Positions 63,501 through 64,000 of a stretch of 64,000 nt of DNA are shown piece after piece. Every line of letters begins with the position of its first letter. Within the stretch, counting starts at the first letter, position 1. A model generated the notes under the pieces. The model ran no database searches. It saw only the letters and a program-made list of their open reading frames with translations, and was not told where the DNA came from. This stretch comes from Apteryx mantelli. Taxonomy: Eukaryota; Chordata; Aves; Apterygiformes; Apterygidae. Location of the stretch: positions 137,386,288-137,450,287 of the forward strand of contig NC_089978.1 in assembly GCF_036417845.1 (NCBI RefSeq), given 5' to 3'. The position numbers were made by a program, and so were the translations under genes.

Positions 63501-64000
63501 GTGGCCTATGACAGCAAACATCATGGGAAAACACATAAGCATAGTGGACTATTACAAAATAAAGAAATATGATGAAAGCTGTTTTATCAGAAAGAGTAAA
63601 GTCCTCAGGTCTACACCTCTGTGCTTGCTGAGCTAGAAATGACTAAGCTTTTAGGAACATGGTTTAGCTGCTTGAGGAGAAAACGTGCCTCCAGAGAAAA
63701 GCCATTAAGGAAAGACAGCTTCCTGAATCCCTTCCAGAGTTGAAAAGTATCCCTGATATGATTTACTAGTTTAGTACATATATATATCCTGCCTGTCAGA
63801 AATGATTAATCTTTTGAATAACTCCCACAAAGGGAAGGTACCTGGACTGGCAGTAAAATTCACATCAGTCAAGAGGATCTAACCAATTCTATCTAAATTA
63901 ATCAAGCTTATTACAAATATGGATTCCAGTCAGCTGCACACGACTCCAGAACACTGACCATTGCTGATGCTGAAGTTTGAAAGAATGCAAGCAGCTGCCT
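60539..64000. other. PRMT8: PRMT8 intron 1 (partial), exon 1 not found
   Basis: No exon encoding the myristoylation start (MGxKxSS-type) was found on the - strand, so exon 1 and the promoter should lie beyond 64000. No repeat was confidently recognised. Open frames at 61127-61408 and 62899-63237 have no supporting structure. Confidence 0.75.

Overview
This is a piece of a vertebrate, almost certainly bird, nuclear genome. The evidence is spliced coding exons with GT-AG borders, two genes recognisable as CRACR2A and PRMT8, many CR1 LINE retrotransposons whose 3' ends have the avian form, low repeat density and no mammalian-type SINE load. There is no operon, CRISPR array, prokaryotic mobile element or rRNA gene.

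Layout. Positions 1-8256 (+ strand) hold the last four coding exons of CRACR2A, encoding most of its C-terminal Rab GTPase domain and a Cys-Cys prenylation tail. Positions 8257-22497 are the 3' UTRs of the two convergent genes and the intergenic spacer, with several old CR1 fragments and simple repeats. Positions 22498-60538 (- strand) hold PRMT8 coding exons 2-10: all of the methyltransferase and the stop codon, 369 codons in nine exons with consistent phases. Positions 60539-64000 are PRMT8 intron 1. The short first exon, expected to carry the myristoylation signal, was not found and should lie beyond the right edge. The tail-to-tail order CRACR2A > < PRMT8 matches human chromosome 12p13.

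The PRMT8 introns carry the most conspicuous repeats. These are a nearly full-length but internally deleted CR1 (55.56-58.98 kb), a young 5'-truncated CR1 with an open 174-codon frame and an 8-bp target-site duplication (52.33-53.10 kb), an older CR1 (29.44-30.90 kb), and several CR1 3' ends in the opposite orientation. A few diverged segments resemble ancient amniote repeats of the MIR/L3 kind.

The two proteins have no known shared pathway. CRACR2A (long form, Rab46) is a calcium-binding Rab of T cells and endothelium. PRMT8 is a brain-restricted, membrane-anchored arginine methyltransferase. Their adjacency is conserved synteny. I did not find a convincing new biological system. The best items for a second look are a 160-bp direct repeat bracketing the last PRMT8 coding exon, a weak splice donor after PRMT8 exon 7, a shared unidentified repeat at 35.6 and 53.5 kb, and the CR1 structures.
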